Shown: positions 1-11,704 of the stretch, piece after piece
How positions within the stretch are numbered: the stretch's first letter is position 1
Layout of the letters: each line of letters begins with the position of its first letter
Assembly (NCBI RefSeq): GCF_000001735.4
Contig: NC_003070.9
Coordinates: 11,154,001 to 11,218,000, forward strand
Direction of reading: 5' to 3'
Length of the DNA stretch: 64,000 nucleotides
Source: Arabidopsis thaliana
Taxonomy: Eukaryota > Streptophyta > Magnoliopsida > Brassicales > Brassicaceae
The notes under the pieces: generated by a model
Databases searched by the model: none
Told to the model about the DNA's origin: nothing
Seen by the model: the letters and a program-made list of their open reading frames with translations, nothing else
Program-made: the position numbers and the translations under genes

Positions 1-1009
1 ACCGTCTATATTAATATAGACCAAAACCCGTCCTACCGTATAACAATTTTCCGTATAATTGTATAATTTTTTTTTTTTTTTTTTTAATTATATTCCTGTA
101 TAATTATATTTTGATTGTTTATTTTAGGATTTCACCCATGTTATACATCTTGTATTAATATCGACCAACCCGTGCTACCATATAATATGTCCCGTCAAAT
201 TGAACACCATATTTTTTTTTTTTTTTTTTTTGAAGATTAGCTGAAGATATAACATATTAATTTGGTTTTTTTTTTGAAGATTAGCTGAAGATATAACATA
301 TTAATTTGTCTTATTTAAATATAGATATATATCTATGTATTATTTAGTGTATGATTAGTATTGTTTAGGTTTCAATATTTAAAATTTAGATACGAAACAT
401 ACAGTTCATTAAGTAACGATGTAGCAGATTTTAAAAATTGATTTTTTTTGGTTTTAGGATTTTAGTATGAAAATATTAAAAGTATATAGGAAATGGTATG
501 TACGTGAAATAAAGAATTATTTGTTTTTTTTTTGTTCCATATATACTAAATATTATTAAAAATCTGTATAATATCTTGTATTTAAAATTTAAAATCTAAA
601 TAATTAGTGCATTATTCTAGCTGAGATTGATCCGCAATATACGACGGGCTGTTTCTTAAAAATTTTTGTTATTTATAAACTTATGATTTTGTTGTATATA
701 AAATTAACCAATTTATTGTGTATGATTTTTAATTCGATGTAACTCTTATATTTAAAGTATAGTATTATTTAGCTTTATTATGGCTGAATATTTATATGAA
801 TATGTTTTTGACCTGATCCATCAAAATCAAGAGGTTTTAACCCCCATGGCAAATATTTAGTTTTTGTACTTTAGATTTTAAAAATAAAATTTAATATATG
901 ATTATTATTTTTAGATCAAAGTAAATATAGTAATTTTAGGTTCTATTTTATAGTCAAAGTTCTAAACCATTCACGTTTGTTTAACTATTATTTTATTTTT
1001 TTCAACGAA
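1..1009. other. AT-rich intergenic DNA, TE-like debris
   Basis: No gene seen. Bases 4-21 form a perfect 18-bp palindrome, and the surrounding GC-richer phrases resemble interior Arabidopsis Helitron sequence, though no defined ends are visible. About 45 bp is repeated directly at roughly 231-310 (two copies separated by a T-run). Several poly-T tracts are present. Confidence 0.5.
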
Positions 1010-1395
1010 AAAACTTTATTGAATAAAGATTATTAGGTCCGATCATAATACAACATATCATAAATCTAAATCAAAGGACTCAAACAATCCGAGAAAAACA
1101 TAGAATCTATCTAACCTTTTTCTGCCAACAAATGAGCTAACTGATTACACGATATTTTAGTAAAAGAGAAAAAGATATTTCTAAACTTGGTTGCCCAAAA
1201 GTGAATATTTTTGCGTAAGGCTTCGGTAATGAAGTCCACCGTAAGAACCTTGATGATGTTGATGAGCGCTTCAGAGTCTCTATTTTTGATAAATTGATGT
1301 ATAGCAGTCAGACCACACTTGATGCATTGACATTAGTAGAGCTTTAGCTTCAGCTTCCGGTGGGGTACGTACGGCTCCCCATCTTTTTGCTTCAC
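1010..1395 (-). pseudogene. LINE (non-LTR retrotransposon) RNase H domain remnant
   Basis: Reverse-strand translation gives two blocks of a plant LINE RNase H-like domain. The upstream block contains GAVRTPPEAEAKALLMSMHQ and the downstream block contains DSEALINI and later NQLAHLLAEKG followed by a stop. The blocks lie in different frames with stops between them, so the copy is dead. The plus-strand T-rich run near 990-1005 is placed like the poly(A) tail of a LINE 3' end. The family assignment rests on the characteristic EAEAKALL / DSEAL / CNxLAHxLA order. This is probably the 3' end of a longer non-LTR element lying outside or degraded. Confidence 0.75.
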
Positions 1396-3063
1396 CTTGA
1401 CATGTATATTTAATTTTTTACTTACATAAACTTCTTTACAAAATAAAAAAAAACAGAACCGCAAATACAACAAAATTAAACACACGTATATATACACACA
1501 AACGTTCATATATGAATATCTAAATAGTTTGGAACAATAATACACAGGTCGTTACCAAAAAGAAAAAAGAAATACACAATTCTCAAGTATTGTGTTCTTT
1601 AATACAGAAATCAACATCAATACATTGACATCACATTCATAAAGAAGGGTAATACGTACAAAAAAATAAAAAAAAAATAAAAAGAATGCCCATGATGTGT
1701 GTGTTTGATAATGTGATGGGAGATAAACATATGTAGTATATATAGGCTTGGAATGATTAGGTCAATATTTTGGTGAGCAAGCAAAATTAATTTGCGATCT
1801 TAACTAAAATGGAATCAAATATACGTAATTAGAATATTTTAGGTATATGCTATAAATGCGATTTGTCATAATAATTAAAATTTTCTATAAAATCTTATGT
1901 ATAAATATTTTGTAGTGTATAGCAATTAGTTATGTCGAGATATTTTAGAAAGATTTTTCCGAGAATATTGGCAAAGATTTGGGAAATAATTTGATGTGGT
2001 AAGATTATGATATTGTGAGGCACTAATATTCCTTAAAATCAAGTATATGCTTATTTTAAATAAATAGAAATGTAGATATGAGTAGTTGATAAAAAATCAA
2101 ATTGTTGATATTCTCATATATTTCGAAATGAATGTATATTATTGATAATAGTGGAAAGTTTTAATGGCAATTGTTTAGCGTTAATCGTTTTGTATTATAC
2201 ATTTTTGGATTTACTAATCAAACCGGAATTATTGTTGTAATTGATAACAAAAGAATAAATTTTGGTAAGATTTCATTAGCATTTAAAACTATAATGATTT
2301 CCGAATCTAAGTAATTATAGATATGGTTAGTTAGGATTTAGTATCAAATTTAGTAATTAGGAATTAATGATTTGCGAATTACGTAGAGTTTATAGGGATT
2401 GATTTGTGCAATTTATTAGGGTAATAATTAACAATATCTATGTTTAGGCAAGTAGTTAGTGCAATATCATAATAGTTAAACAAAAGTTTGGTCATTGTCC
2501 TAAATAAAATATCTTGTTTGATTGATTTTATAGGGACTAAACATACAATATCAAAATTGAAAAAGAATTTTTCTACACAAATCGTTCCAAAAATGTATAT
2601 GTAGATTCTTAATATAAACAACAATTATTCACTTGGCCCTAATTAAACCATCAGCCCATTAAGCCTCTTATTACCAAAACCCTTCAAACCCAACTTCTTT
2701 CCTTCTTGTTGACTTTCCTTCTTACTCTGTCGTTGACTCTCTTTGCGACTTCTTCTTCTCTTTTCTTCATCTTCTTCTCCCTGATTCCTTTTTCTTTTGT
2801 TGCAGGACTAAAATCCCAACACCTCCCTCCTGAGTTCTTTGATTAAATCCCCAATTTCAATTTTAGGGTTTTGATTCCCATTGTTTCTTTTGATTTATCT
2901 TCATTCCGGAAATTGCTCCGGTGAAACAGCAGCCACCGCCACATCTTTCTCCTTCTCCGGCAAGCAACTTCATTCCGGATTTTCGTCTGAGACTTCATTC
3001 TTGTCTCCCTCTTCGACCAAACTGACACTTATTCCGACAAAACCCTCTGATTAGACCGTCGGA
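1396..3063. other. Intergenic DNA and 5' leader of the GAR transformylase gene
   Basis: No gene seen from 1396 to about 2640. From about 2690 the plus strand becomes pyrimidine-rich (CTTCTT runs), typical of a plant 5' leader, and leads into the ATG at 3064. Short ORFs on the minus strand here have no recognisable product. Confidence 0.5.
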
Positions 3064-4408
3064 ATGGAATCACGGGTTTTGTTCTCTAGTCAATTCAACT
3101 TCCCGGTGAATTCACCGTTTAAGACCCGTGAAACCTCGATTGCTCCGCTCACACCTTCCCGGAATGTTCTCTCCTTCTCTTTCCGTAGTCCCGCAGAGAG
3201 ATGTGCGATGAGGATTGTACCGCTTGTAAAAGCTGCTTCGTCTACTCCACAGATAGTAGCGGAGGTCGATGGTTCGTCTCACGAACCAAGAAGGAAGAAG
3301 CTTGCTGTGTTTGTGTCGGGAGGTGGTTCAAATTTCAGGAAGATTCATGAGGGATGCAGTGATGGTTCTGTTAATGGTGATGTTGTTTTGTTGGTCACTA
3401 ACAAAAAAGGTATCACCTTTCTTCTTCTTCTTCTTCAAGTTATTTGATTTTGGTCTTCTAAGTTGCAATTATAGTTTCTATGTTGTGGTTCTTAGAGTTA
3501 ATGAATCAGAAAAGAACTGCTAATATATGATTGATTAGTTAGTGGAATTTGAATAGCTTACTTGCTTAATTTCATCAATTTAGATTGTGGAGGTGCTGAG
3601 TATGCAAGAAGTAATGGAATTCCTGTTTTAGTATTCCCAAAAGCGAAACGAGAACCATCTGATGGACTCTCTCCTTCAGAACTTGTAGATGTACTAAGGT
3701 TAGCATATCTCTTGGAAGTCTTTATTTGTATCTTTACCCTTGGAAGTGAATGTGTTTACCTCTTTGTTGAAAGTTCACTATATGTCTCTCAACTTGATGA
3801 ACAGGAAATATGGTGTAGACTTTGTTCTTTTAGCTGGATATTTGAAACTTATACCGGTCGAGCTGGTCCAAGCTTTTCCTAAACGGATTCTAAATATTCA
3901 TCCTGCTCTTCTTCCGGCTTTCGGAGGCAAAGGTCTTTATGGTATAAAAGTGCATAAAGCTGTTCTAGAATCGGGAGCTAGGTAAAGTTTCAAGCTCATA
4001 TAATGTTATGGATGTGTAGTGTAGTTTCTTTTTTCCCTTTTCTTGTGCAAGAAAACATTCAACGGTTTTTCTTTCCGTAGATATTCGGGTCCGACAATTC
4101 ACTTCGTCAATGAGGAGTACGATACAGGTCGGATACTTGCTCAAAGTGCAGTCCGTGTGATTGCTAATGATACACCAGAAGAATTGGCCAAAAGGGTTCT
4201 TCATGAGGTACTACTAAAGAATATCTTTGAACATTACATTTCACTGTTCAGAAGATTTCATTTTCTTCTTTTCTTTTTTCCATCTTGGACTCAGGAACAC
4301 AAACTGTATGTCGAGGTGGTGGGTGCGATTTGCGAAGAGCGGATTAAATGGAGAGAAGACGGTGTCCCTCTCATTCAAAACAAACAAAACCCTGACGAGT
4401 ACTATTAG
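3064..4408 (+). CDS. PUR3: Phosphoribosylglycinamide formyltransferase, chloroplastic (GAR transformylase)
   Basis: Third step of de novo purine synthesis: transfer of the formyl group of 10-formyl-THF to GAR, in plastids. Five exons with GT-AG junctions: 3064-3409, 3584-3698, 3805-3981, 4081-4207, 4295-4408, giving 292 aa. Residues 1 to about 75 are rich in Ser/Arg/Pro and acid-poor, like a transit peptide. The enzyme core starts at KLAVFVSGGGSNFRKIHEG (about 79-97, phosphate-binding GSN). The catalytic Asn/His of the NIHPALLP motif are near residue 184 and the catalytic Asp lies in EEYDTG near 224. It resembles bacterial PurN plus a plastid extension. Its 3' end faces the AK-HSDH gene, with only 335 bp between stop codons. 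It matches At1g31220 as I remember it. Confidence 0.95.
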
Positions 4409-4743
4409 ATTCTCAACAAATGAAGTTATTCATTGGATGTTAGATTAGTCACATTTTCAAAACAAAGTGTTTCAACATAGGTTATGTAGAAGAAGTTTTT
4501 TTGCCCGAAGTATAGATTGAGACATGTTTCTGATACTAAATTTTGTTTCGGTTGGGTCAGAATCATATGGAAGGAGATGAAATTCGAGTCAGGAGACAGC
4601 ATTTTAATGCTTGTGTTGTATAATACCAACAGTCTTTATTCAATTTTTTCCTAGAATGTTTTATTACCTTGAAGTTTGGTATCATCTATAGAAATCAAAA
4701 TCTCTGAAATCCAAAATACATATGCTAGCATGTAGAGTGTGCT
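4409..4743. other. Convergent 3' intergenic region
   Basis: The 335 bp between the stop codons of the convergent GAR transformylase (+) and AK-HSDH (-) genes. It must hold both 3'UTRs, so the transcripts probably overlap. AT-rich, no ORF of note. Confidence 0.6.
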
Positions 4744-7700
4744 TTAAGACGGAGCCCCGAGATAGAAAGCAAGGCGAAGAATGTCACTGAAGATTCCACC
4801 GGCTGTGACTTGAGCACCAGCACCAGGTCCACGAACAATCAGAGGCTGTTCTTTGTACCGTTTGGTTGTGAAAGCGATGATGTTATCAGCACCCGATAGC
4901 TGAGCAAACGGATGATCTTTTTTGTACCGTTTCAACTCGACTGTTCCCTTTTTCTCTACTGCATCTACAACTCCTACGTATCTCAAGACCTAAACAAAGA
5001 CACAACGCAACAAAATCTGAAATGAGTTCTTTTCAAGACGGCGCATTTGGTGTTAAAAAAGTTTTGCCAAGGAGGTATTACTTACTTCTCCTGCTGCTTC
5101 AGCCTCTTCTCTTTGTTTGGATAATTCTTCATCAAACTGAGGAAGCTTCTCCATGAACTCTTCTGCTGATGCACAAGCCTGTGAATAAGAAATGTCAAAA
5201 GGATTAACCTTATTGTTGATGAATTTAATTGTGTGATTATACAGAGTCTTACTTGTAACGGCTTTGGCACAAGATTCTGGACTGGAAGGCCCTCAAGATC
5301 CAATTTTAAGCCTGATTCTCTGGCAAGGATTGTTACCTGCAGAAGTAGCAGATACGAGAAGGTTCAATATTTTTTTACAAGGTGCATTGGCTCGATTTGT
5401 TGACAGGAAAAAAACCTTACTTTTCTGGCAACATCTGTTCCAGATAGATCATCTCGTGGATCTGGTTCTGTGAAACCTGCTTGCTTTGCTTCTGCTACAA
5501 CTTCACTGAAGCTTCTGGTGCCGACAAAGTTGTTGAAGAGGTAACTTAAAGTACCACTGCAGAGAGGCATCAAAGCAAATTTTAGTGTGAAGGTGCAAAG
5601 CAAGGCCATTGTTGTGTTATCTGAAAAAATTACTGTGGTACCAAGACGAAGAGGAGATACCTGAAAATTCCCTCAATTCGCAGTATTTTATCCCCTGTTT
5701 CGAGGAGACCACGTAAGGTGCTAATAATTGGAAGACCAGCTCCAACGGTGGCTTCATAAAAGTAATGTGTGTACGATTTTCGTTGAAGATCTCTGATCTT
5801 TAGATACTGCATTTACAGGAGTGTTACCAATTAGTCTCTCTGTTCATAAAATCACAGAATCTTAATGGATATATATCAAGATGAACATATATGTAGCTCC
5901 CGATCCAACAGTCATTTAAACAAATATCAAACACTTTACCTGATCAAGTGGTCCAGAGTTAGCCTTTTTGTTCGGAGTGACCACATGAATTCCTCGTAGC
6001 AACCAGTCGTAGTAACAGCTAGCGATGTCAGCATCGGCTGTACAATCAACCATAACAGAGTTTGGGATGAAATGATTTCCCTTCACATATTGGGTGAACT
6101 TCTCCATGTCAGCTTTTTCTCCCTCTTCTTTCATAAGCTCTCTCCATCTTGATAAGTCAATCCCCCTAAAAAGATGACGATTGTGTAAAGATTACAGCAG
6201 TAGAAACTTCACCAAAAAGGTAATGTATCAGGTTCGTTGGCTTACGATTCACTCATCAACATTTTACTTGAGCCCGTGATCCCTATAACACGCAAGTCAA
6301 TTTTAAATTCTTCTTTGAGCACTGCCGCCTGTGAAAGGAAATTTAAAGATGATGCAGCTTGAACATTGATCCATATTTTACTATAATCTCGCATATAAGT
6401 ATCACATACTCACCTGATCTCTAATCTGATCAAGTAAGGTTCCACCAATTAATCCCGGTCCTATGATTCCCACTGCCAAAGTGGTTCTCGAAAGGTAAAA
6501 TCTTGAGTGCACAGCTCTTAATGCCCTGATGCAGTCTTCACGCTTGACGACTACTGTAATATTGAACTCGGAGCAACCTTGGGCTATAGCACGGATGTTG
6601 ATATTGGCCTGCAGTTATTTAGGTATGGCAAATGGCAATGTATCAGCAGAGCTTCTAAGCAGAAAAAAGGATATGAAATGTATGATGAACCGTCATCTGA
6701 TTTTCTTTGCAAACACTACACTTAACTTACCTTTGCTAATGCATTAAAAAAAGTGGCAGAAACACCAGGAGTGCTCGCCATTTTCTGGCCAACTGCTGCT
6801 AATATGCTACAATTAGGGATGATTTCAATCTGAATGAAAACAATGAAACCATAGTTTGAGAAAAATAGTAGATGCCAAAATAATAGTCCAGTTGATTTGC
6901 TAAGAGAATAGCTATTTGATATCTTTCGAAGAACAAAGAGAGATATAAAGGCACCTGGGAAAGGCGGCCACCAGCCAAAGCTTGACGAAATCTTGAGTTC
7001 AATGCTTCAGAAACAGCTTTCACTTCCTTCTCAGGTACAGCAAAGCACACAGAATGCTCGCTACTAGCCTGCATTTTATGTAATTATATTAAGAAGTTAC
7101 ATTTGACAAGGGAATACATAACTGATGAAAGAAATTATAAAGCTGAACTAAATAACCTGCGATATCATAATCACATTGGCTCCAACTTCCTTGACAGCAG
7201 AAAAAATGGCACTGGCAGTACCAGGAACACCAGCCATTCCAGTTCTATAAAGAATATGCAAAGTTTGTATAAGAAATACAATAAGCAGCCGAGTGTGTAA
7301 TACAATATCCACTATCAGCTCACCCTTCTACATTGACAAGAGCCAAATTGTCAATCGTCGCAAATCCTTTCACAGGAGCGTCTAATTTGAATCCATCTTC
7401 ATCATCAATCTGCCGGCATATCATTGTTCCAGGGGCAGAGAGGTTGAAAATATTCCTTATTACAATTGGAATGTCATATTTCATCACTGGAATAATGGTC
7501 CGAGGATGTAAAACGTTTGCCCCAAAGTAAGACTGCGCAGGCATATGAACATGAATGTTAGGTGTAAACAACGATTCTGGAAAACTAGGCATTAAACAAG
7601 TGCAAGAGGTTGGAAATTTACCATTTCCCAAGCCTCTTGATAAGAAAGAGTCTTCAGCACAACAGCTTCACTAACTGCACCGCACAAATTCATTAGCATA

Positions 7701-9055
7701 ACACAGACAAACATGATGAGGAACACACACATATCATGGCTCAATAACTAGTCCTAGCTATATGGCAGTTAATGTAGGCTTGCACATACCTTTCCTGGGA
7801 TCTGCACTGTACACACCATCAACATCTGTCCAGATTGTGAGTTGGTGAGATCTAAACAGAGCACTCATTATAGCTGCAGAGAAGTCACTCCCATCCCTTT
7901 TAAGAGTCGTTGGAATGTTCTGTGGTGTACTGGCTATGAAACCAGTTGCTATAATAATCTTTGCCGAGTTCTGAGTAAACCATTTTTCCAGTCTTTTTTC
8001 TGATTCCACAAAGTCAGGGTCAACTTGATTAGAGCTCGTTGGAATAACAACAAGCACATCCCTTGCATCCATCCAAGTGCAGTCCAATCCGCTCTAAAAG
8101 AAAAATAGACACAGGCATATAAGAAAGGTAAACCACAGAACAACTAGTTCTTTGTAATTAGGATTTTCTCGCAGAACATCATATATGACTTTAATACCTT
8201 TCTCACAACAGCAGCTAACATCTGAGCAGACCACAACTCTCCGTGGCCAACAACGAAGTCTGAGAAAGATTCGGTTGCATGACCAGCTGCAGAAATAGAA
8301 GAGTGAGATTTCAGAAGAACACATACAAATCCAATTCAATTACTTAATAACCTCCTCCTAACAATATGCATTGAGAATTGACAAAGGCAAAAAATCAGTA
8401 CCTATGTAAATGGCACGAAGCATTGCTTTGAGATTATTTATATCATCATTTAACCGAGCCAAGAAACTTGAGAGTTCATCTCCATCAAGCAAGTCAACAG
8501 CAGTTGCTCGGTGCTTTTCAAGAACACCACTCAAAGCAGACAGATATGAATCATCACGAGACTCTGCTCTGTGAATGAGATCATACATCATATCAGTGAC
8601 TTTCGACATTGCTGACACAACCACCAACTTCCTCTCAGAGTCATCCTTAACAACAACAGCAGCAACATCCTTTATCCTCTCAGAATTTCCCACACAAGTT
8701 CCTCCAAATTTGTGTACAGCCCATGAATCTCCTTTGGGAAGATGACCATTCTCCACAGAATTATCCAACGCTAAATCTATTCAAATGCAAATCACCATTA
8801 GCACAATAATCACCAATTTTTCCCAGATAACAAGCAAAATCAACGTCTACATTTCAAACCTGTGACGGAACCTAAGACACGAGGACTTTGCAATTCGCTT
8901 CTTACGCATTGACCTATACAACTCCGGCGCCTCAATTTCCCGAAAGAAACACGATTCGACACTAGTCGTTTCCCATAAATGAACGGAACACGAACCGCTA
9001 AATCTCCGGCCACCGCCGGAGAAGTAACAACCTTAGCCAGAGAAACCACCGGCAT
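4744..9055 (-). CDS. AKHSDH1: Bifunctional aspartate kinase/homoserine dehydrogenase I, chloroplastic
   Basis: Catalyses the first and third steps of the aspartate pathway to Thr/Met/Ile in plastids. Seventeen exons: 9055-8860, 8776-8402, 8286-8198, 8093-7790, 7674-7622, 7532-7324, 7244-7157, 7068-6955, 6829-6731, 6608-6414, 6328-6246, 6165-5940, 5806-5661, 5556-5421, 5336-5253, 5178-5086, 4989-4744. They sum to 2736 nt (911 aa), all GT-AG. Order: Arg/Ser-rich transit peptide (1 to about 80), aspartokinase core beginning KFGGTCVGNSERI (about 88), two ACT-type regulatory segments (about 400-550), then homoserine dehydrogenase with the dinucleotide motif VGIIGPGLIGG (about 553), the VVTPNKKAN lysine and DPRDDLSGTDVARK. 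Threonine feedback through the ACT region is known for the family. The start is the ATG at 9055; the 16 in-frame codons upstream begin only with GTG. Confidence 0.96.
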
Positions 9056-9920
9056 ATTCTGTAGCAATTTGATTTCTATAGTCAAAACCAGTGGATTACT
9101 CACTTCATAACAACGACTTATTGCAAAAGAAAATGAAGAACAAAATCATACCGTAACTCAGTCAAACACTACCGGAGATTTTCAACACGAGAATTATCTA
9201 CCGGAGAAGAAGACACCACTGAGATCGGAGAACCAACAAAATCGAAAACAGTGGCAATTTCAGTAAATTTTACTAAGAAGGAAGGCGACTTGTTTTTGTT
9301 ATATATATATGAAACATAGTGGAGGTAATGAAACAGTGTACCTCAAACCTCGATGGTTGCCACGTGTAAGTTTTGTTTTACTTCTCTAATGAATGGACGG
9401 TTGAGATTCATTTAGATCTTAATGAAAAATAATGTTAAGAAAAAGACTGCATACATGTGTCTATACAAGCCACACTAGAGTCAAGTTGCTTAAAAAGCTT
9501 TTTTCATATAAATACTGAATACATGAAATTTGGTGAAAAGAATAACAACATGACATTTTAGTTTTTCTAACATTTTTTAATCCACCAACCTATAGTTTGC
9601 ATTATTTTGAGAAAATAAAAATGAAACAAACAATTACATACATAGCTTTCCCCAATTCTTTGAGATATAACTCATCCAATGAGTTCTCATTCTAGTTTCC
9701 AAAAGAACCACACTTCACCCACAAGCATTATATTCATGAACAAACCTCTATTTGTGAGACGAATCCGTTGTTTACTTCATCACTTGTACGATGGTTCAAT
9801 GGACTAACCAAGTTAACATTGAGTAAAGTCGAACAGGTTCAACCATTTTTCTATTTCAATTTTTAAAATAATCCCATAGAAAGAAATAAAGTAAATCCTT
9901 AGAGTAATGGCTTTATAAAA
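9056..9920. other. AK-HSDH 5' leader/promoter and intergenic DNA
   Basis: The 5' leader of the minus-strand AK-HSDH gene runs to about 9290, with a TA-rich TATA-like run at 9300-9312 (minus promoter). Beyond that is AT-rich DNA with no convincing ORF or RNA gene to about 9920. Confidence 0.5.
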
Positions 9921-9934
9921 TAAACAATTGGAGC

Positions 9935-10035
9935 ACCGAAACTATCAGAGAAGCAGCTCGTGCGGTAGATTCCAATTGGCCAATCACACATATACTCAAG
10001 CCTCGCGGGTTCGAATCCATCTTAAACCTCGCGAT
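9935..10035 (+). repeat. tRNA-like / SINE-like sequence with A and B boxes
   Basis: A box-B match (GGGTTCGAATCC, about 10008-10019) lies about 50 bp after a box-A-like stretch (AGCTCGTGCGGTAGA, about 9955-9969). A T-rich run follows at 10037-10046, which could stop Pol III. The acceptor and T stems do not pair properly, so it is not a functional tRNA; a SINE head or tRNA relic is more likely. Confidence 0.4.
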
Positions 10036-10064
10036 TTTGTTTTTTTCCACGTCATCAGAATAGA

Positions 10065-11009
10065 CTAAAACGGCCACTCGCCGGCACAGTAAGTGTATCC
10101 TTCTCTAATTTTCTTCTTAACCTCAAGATCACGGCCAGATTCGCCATTGTTATTGTCCCGCGACCGCTCCAATCTCGTATCACCACCACTACTCCAATCT
10201 CGTTGTTCCATCTTGAATCTCACTTTATCTCTCATTACCGGTAATCTTCCTCCGCTTTTAGATTTCAAACTCTCCGGCAAAATTTCACGGCGAATAACGG
10301 AATCAGAGTTTTCCCACAAGTGATCAGATCTATTATCCTTTGAACAACGATCGGAGCAGAGACTAGAGTCAGGAAAAGGCGGAAGCCAAGCTGGAACTGA
10401 CGTCACATCCACCGATCGAGTCACCGCCACGTGATCCAAATCTCCTCCGAACGATCCGTCTCTTTCCCGTCTCGGTAACGGTTTAGCGAAAGGAATCTCA
10501 GGAGCGTAGGTAACGAAATCGGAGAGGTTACGGAGAACAGCGGATTTGATCAGGCACTGAGATTCAATATCGTGAACCGTAGAGCCACCGGGGAAACAAT
10601 CGGAAGTAGATAAAGCGATATCTTGGAGACCATTGACGATGTCGAAGAGATTAACCTCCGTGCGATTAGCGGTGTTAGAGAACGACGATGCGAGTTCGGC
10701 GAGGGATTGTAAGAATTTGGTGGTGGTTAGGGTTAGAGTGTTGAGAGCGGAGGCATCGGTGGCTTTGTATCCAATAGATTGGCAGATTTGGCTGACGGCG
10801 ATTTTGGTGAGAGAGAAGGAGAACTCTGCCGTGGATGTCGGTGATTGGTCGGAGGTTTCTTCGAATTTAAGTTTGGAGTTACGGCGTCGTCGCTTCATTG
10901 GTGGTGGAGAGATTTTGAGAGGATCGAGAAAGAGAGAAGGAGGCGAATTGGAGTTTATGAATTTTTTAAAGAACCCTAAATTTTGTGAAGTATCGAACCG
11001 GCGTTGCAT
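10065..11009 (-). CDS. BTP (bromodomain-associated, histone-fold) protein
   Basis: Single-exon ORF. I read the annotated protein as starting at the ATG at 10898 (277 aa, MKRRRRNSK..., matching At1g31240 from memory). The frame stays open to another ATG at 11009, giving 314 aa with 37 extra residues. After a basic N terminus, residues about 25-110 (277-aa numbering) have the BTP/TAF-type histone-fold pattern: ICQSIGYKATDASALNTLT, then a Leu/Ala helix and the VNLFDIVNGLQDIALS helix. The family (TAF3/TAF8-like) pairs with another histone fold in TFIID-type complexes. No bromodomain is seen; 'bromodomain transcription factor' is only a family name. The C-terminal half is charged and low-complexity, and its partner is unknown. 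Confidence 0.8.
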   Translation of the reverse strand: MQRRFDTSQNLGFFKKFINSNSPPSLFLDPLKISPPPMKRRRRNSKLKFEETSDQSPTSTAEFSFSLTKIAVSQICQSIGYKATDASALNTLTLTTTKFLQSLAELASSFSNTANRTEVNLFDIVNGLQDIALSTSDCFPGGSTVHDIESQCLIKSAVLRNLSDFVTYAPEIPFAKPLPRRERDGSFGGDLDHVAVTRSVDVTSVPAWLPPFPDSSLCSDRCSKDNRSDHLWENSDSVIRREILPESLKSKSGGRLPVMRDKVRFKMEQRDWSSGGDTRLERSRDNNNGESGRDLEVKKKIREGYTYCAGEWPF

Positions 11010-11704
11010 TGGTTATCAGTGATTTTTAATCAGCACTACAAGCCACGAAGCCAGGATCTTATTCCATCCTAAATATTAATCTAAACAAAGTATATAATTG
11101 AAGGGAAAAAATAAACTGTTAACCGATACGGATCGACCGGTTTGAGCCCATCGAACCGCGAGTGAGACCCTTGACCGGTCATGTTTATCATGAAAAACAT
11201 AAGTTTGAACATATGAATTCTTAAAACCAGTGAAAACCGGCGAACCGGTAAAAACCATCCCTTACGAAATTATTGATTTTTCAAGTTTTTAAATTTTGTT
11301 AAGATCACATATCGAATTCAGGATTTGGATAGCTTTACCTTAAATTTAACATATCTGAATCCATAGACCTGAAATCAAGGATTTCATCGATCCATTTTCA
11401 TCTATAAATATGTTATTATCATTAATTTTTTACTTAAAAGACAAAAACATGACATAATTCGATGATAAAATAATGAAAAAGAACATAAAACAAAAGTTTG
11501 ATAATAGTTAAAAAGTGATTTAATTTATAATGAATGATGAAATAAGACAAATTCTTAAAATTTTAAGCATCTAATTTTATTAGAAGGTTGTCCTCGATTC
11601 AAAGTGCTTAATAATAAGTTATTTTAGCAAATTAAATATTGGAGGCATGATAGAACATAACTAGGGTTCATTGCAGTCAGTTACAAAGAAATTTTTAGCA
11701 TAAT
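11010..11704. other. Intergenic DNA
   Basis: Several ACCGG/CCGGT-rich short inverted repeats occur at 11125-11250 and look like TE or pseudogene debris. The rest is AT-rich with no gene seen. Confidence 0.4.

Noticed and set aside
9056-9103. Longer N terminus for AK-HSDH
   Set aside because: The upstream in-frame start is GTG, not ATG; the ATG at 9055 gives the expected 911 aa.
9950-10030. Functional tRNA gene
   Set aside because: Box matches exist, but the acceptor and T stems do not pair.
10093-11022. Two plus-strand ORFs (76 and 129 aa)
   Set aside because: Antisense to the BTP gene with no independent support.
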